Assembly (NCBI GenBank): GCA_945483255.1
Contig: CALYRP010000047.1
Coordinates: 1 to 6,971, forward strand
Direction: 5' to 3'
From: an uncultured Pseudomonadota bacterium
GTDB taxonomy: Bacteria; Pseudomonadota; Alphaproteobacteria; Rs-D84
Length of the DNA stretch: 6,971 nucleotides
The notes beneath the pieces were generated by a model. It did not search any database, was not told where the DNA came from, and saw only the letters and a program-made list of their open reading frames with translations. Below are positions 5,668 to 6,971 of the stretch, in pieces; within the stretch, counting starts at the first letter, position 1; each line of letters starts with the position of its first letter. The position numbers and the translations under genes were made by a program.

Positions 5668-6094
5668 GGATTTTCCGCGCAATGGACGAATTTTAGGAAT
5701 CGATTGGGGACTTCGTCGTTGTGGTATTGCCGTATCGGATGAAAATCGCAGTTTCGTTTTTGCGCGACCCCAATTATATATCAAAACCCAAGATGAATTG
5801 GTTCAAAAAATTGTTGATTTTGAGCGGACCGAAAAAATATCGGGTATTGTGTTGGGGCTGCCACTGCACAGCGATGGTACGGATTCAGATACAACAAAAA
5901 TGGTTCGCGAATTCGCAGATGCTTTGTCGTCGCAAACAGATTTGCCGATTATATTTATCGAAGAAAATTTAACATCCGCCGCTGCCGCTGAAGAAATAGG
6001 GCGCAAAAGCATCGCGAAAATCAAATCAGAATTGGATTCTGTGTCTGCCAAAATAATTCTTGAAAACGCAATCAGTATGTTAAAACGAATTTAA
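5648..6094 (+). CDS. ruvX: RuvX/YqgF-family RNase H-fold nuclease (putative Holliday junction resolvase / pre-16S rRNA nuclease)
   Basis: 148 residues from the ATG at 5648, normal for the family. The family has been linked to Holliday-junction resolution and to maturation of the 16S rRNA 5' end. After an extension of about 14 residues (ILSDYKDFPRNGR), which is typical of alphaproteobacterial members, comes LGIDWGLRRCGIAVSD with catalytic Asp19. Then VLGLPLHSDG (68-76) and the acidic motif IEENLTS (Glu105/Glu106), and finally the C-terminal Asp130 in LDSVSAKIIL. The three acidic positions expected for RNase H-fold catalysis are therefore present. Two motifs depart from the usual form: DERLST is EENLTS (Asp to Glu, Arg to Asn), and LPLNMDG is LPLHSDG. 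It is divergent from gatC, and its stop codon overlaps that of the downstream opposite-strand gene. Confidence 0.93.
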   Translation: MILSDYKDFPRNGRILGIDWGLRRCGIAVSDENRSFVFARPQLYIKTQDELVQKIVDFERTEKISGIVLGLPLHSDGTDSDTTKMVREFADALSSQTDLPIIFIEENLTSAAAAEEIGRKSIAKIKSELDSVSAKIILENAISMLKRI

Positions 6095-6101
6095 TCGTTT
6101 T
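6082..6101. terminator. Possible compact bidirectional terminator at the ruvX / AI-2E gene junction
   Basis: A perfect 7-bp inverted repeat (AAAACGA at 6082-6088, TCGTTTT at 6095-6101) with a 6-nt loop spans both convergent stop codons. Each strand reads an A-tract before and a T-tract in the descending arm. Only two of seven pairs are G-C and the T-tract is short, so as an intrinsic terminator it would be weak. Confidence 0.35.
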
Positions 6102-6971
6102 GTGTTTCATCTGGGATTTTACCATCGCTGGACAGCAATGTTGCAATCCAACGTGTTGATGAAAATTGTGCGGTTGTGATATAAATGCCAGCCAAAATAG
6201 GCACACTGAAAAACATGCCCGCTGGTCCCCAAATCATACCCCAAAATACCAGGTTTATCAATATTGCCAATGTTGATATATTTAATGTTTTTCCAGTTAA
6301 TTTTGGATCCAATATATTTCCAAAAATAATTTCCAGACCAATTAACGAAAGTGCCGTAAATATCGGCAAGTGCCATGTGTCACCACTGATTAACGCGTAT
6401 GCAATTGGCAAAGCGCATGCCAAGATAGAACCAATTGTTGGAATATAGTTTAAGATGAAAATAATAAACGCCCAAACCGATGCATATTCAAGACCGATAA
6501 AGTGTAAACATATATATGCACATAACCCAGTTGCAGCAGAAATAAATGTTTTTGTGAACAAATATTTTTTCATGTTTTCGTCAATGCTATTTAATATAAA
6601 ACGTAATTTTTTTGATTTAACGCGACTTAGCGGCATGGCATCTATTTTTTTGTTAAACGAACTTTGTTCAACAAACATAAATATTAAATACATCAAAACC
6701 ATTCCTGTTGATGTTGCAAGTCCAGCCAGTGATGATCCAATGTATCCGGCAATTTGTGGTAAATTTGGAATTAAATTAATATCTATGCCAACACCAATAA
6801 GTTTCGAAGTGTATTCAGAAAATGCCAACAATTTTTGCTGTAATATTGGGGTCGCACCGTATAATTCAGATAACATTGGTCGTATTTGTGTCGCAAATAA
6901 ATATATAACCGCGCCAACTGATGCAAATGATAAAATAACAGACAAGAAATCATATACTTTTTTTAAATAAA
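6091..6971 (-). CDS. AI-2E / PerM-family membrane transporter (N-terminus outside window)
   Basis: The frame is still open at the right edge (it reads YLKKVYDFLSVIL before continuing), so the true start lies beyond 6971 and a TTG at 6945 is not the start. About 292 residues are visible out of a usual ~350; roughly the first one or two membrane helices are missing. Hydrophobic segments fall near visible residues 9-30, 76-101, 141-164, 165-196, 202-222 and 230-270, with a soluble, probably extracytoplasmic, loop between the first two. Family landmarks are NYIPTIGS (174-181), GNILDPKLTGKTLNIS (217-232) and GPAGMFFSVPI (248-258). The family includes autoinducer-2 exporters and Na+/H+ antiporters, so the substrate cannot be assigned. 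Its TAA overlaps the ruvX stop by 4 nt in a convergent arrangement. Confidence 0.88.
   Translation of the reverse strand, partial: YLKKVYDFLSVILSFASVGAVIYLFATQIRPMLSELYGATPILQQKLLAFSEYTSKLIGVGIDINLIPNLPQIAGYIGSSLAGLATSTGMVLMYLIFMFVEQSSFNKKIDAMPLSRVKSKKLRFILNSIDENMKKYLFTKTFISAATGLCAYICLHFIGLEYASVWAFIIFILNYIPTIGSILACALPIAYALISGDTWHLPIFTALSLIGLEIIFGNILDPKLTGKTLNISTLAILINLVFWGMIWGPAGMFFSVPILAGIYITTAQFSSTRWIATLLSSDGKIPDETQND

Noticed and set aside
6943..6945. TTG as the start of the AI-2E family gene
   Set aside because: The frame stays open to the window edge, and family members have additional N-terminal helices, so the gene is cut rather than short.
1..6971. CRISPR array, insertion sequence, attachment site or prophage remnant
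   Set aside because: I found no spaced direct repeats, terminal inverted repeats, transposase or integrase. The tRNA-Phe 3' end is not duplicated nearby, so there is no sign of integration at this tRNA.

Overview
The window looks like a low-GC alphaproteobacterial chromosome segment, probably from an uncultured host-associated or gut lineage. The clues are the preference for A/T-ending codons, a gatC gene divergent from ruvX (an arrangement I associate with Alphaproteobacteria), a RuvX N-terminal extension of the alphaproteobacterial type, and an autotransporter-like outer-membrane barrel. This is inferred from gene content; no species can be named.

Layout, left to right. (1) Positions 1-515, + strand: the 3' end of an outer-membrane beta-barrel gene cut by the window edge. 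(2) Positions 518-5611, - strand: a compact translation-related cluster in the order gatC, gatA, gatB, a 44-codon ORF, a 54-codon ORF, miaB. Gaps are 20 nt (gatC-gatA), 162 nt (gatA-gatB), 4 nt, 13 nt and 2 nt. The two tiny ORFs between gatB and miaB encode basic proteins that I do not recognise; they are the best candidates for something undescribed. (3) Positions 3720-3795, + strand: a complete tRNA-Phe(GAA) gene with encoded CCA, lying opposite the cluster in the gatA-gatB gap. (4) Positions 5648-6094, + strand: ruvX, divergent from gatC across only 36 nt. (5) Positions 6091-6971, - strand: the C-terminal five-sixths of an AI-2E/PerM-family membrane protein, cut by the right edge and overlapping the end of ruvX by 4 nt.

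Functionally the core concerns tRNA. GatCAB amidates Glu-tRNA(Gln) and/or Asp-tRNA(Asn), and MiaB methylthiolates i6A37 in tRNAs that read U-starting codons. The embedded tRNA-Phe carries the A36-A37-A38 signature of such a substrate. Two + strand promoters, for tRNA-Phe and ruvX, share the pattern TTGCT(T/A)-N17-TATTAT. The gatC-ruvX gap holds two promoters facing each other. The window is densely packed: the only non-coding stretches are the 162-nt gatA-gatB gap, which contains the tRNA, and gaps of 36 nt or less. I see no CRISPR array, insertion sequence, prophage gene or integrase.
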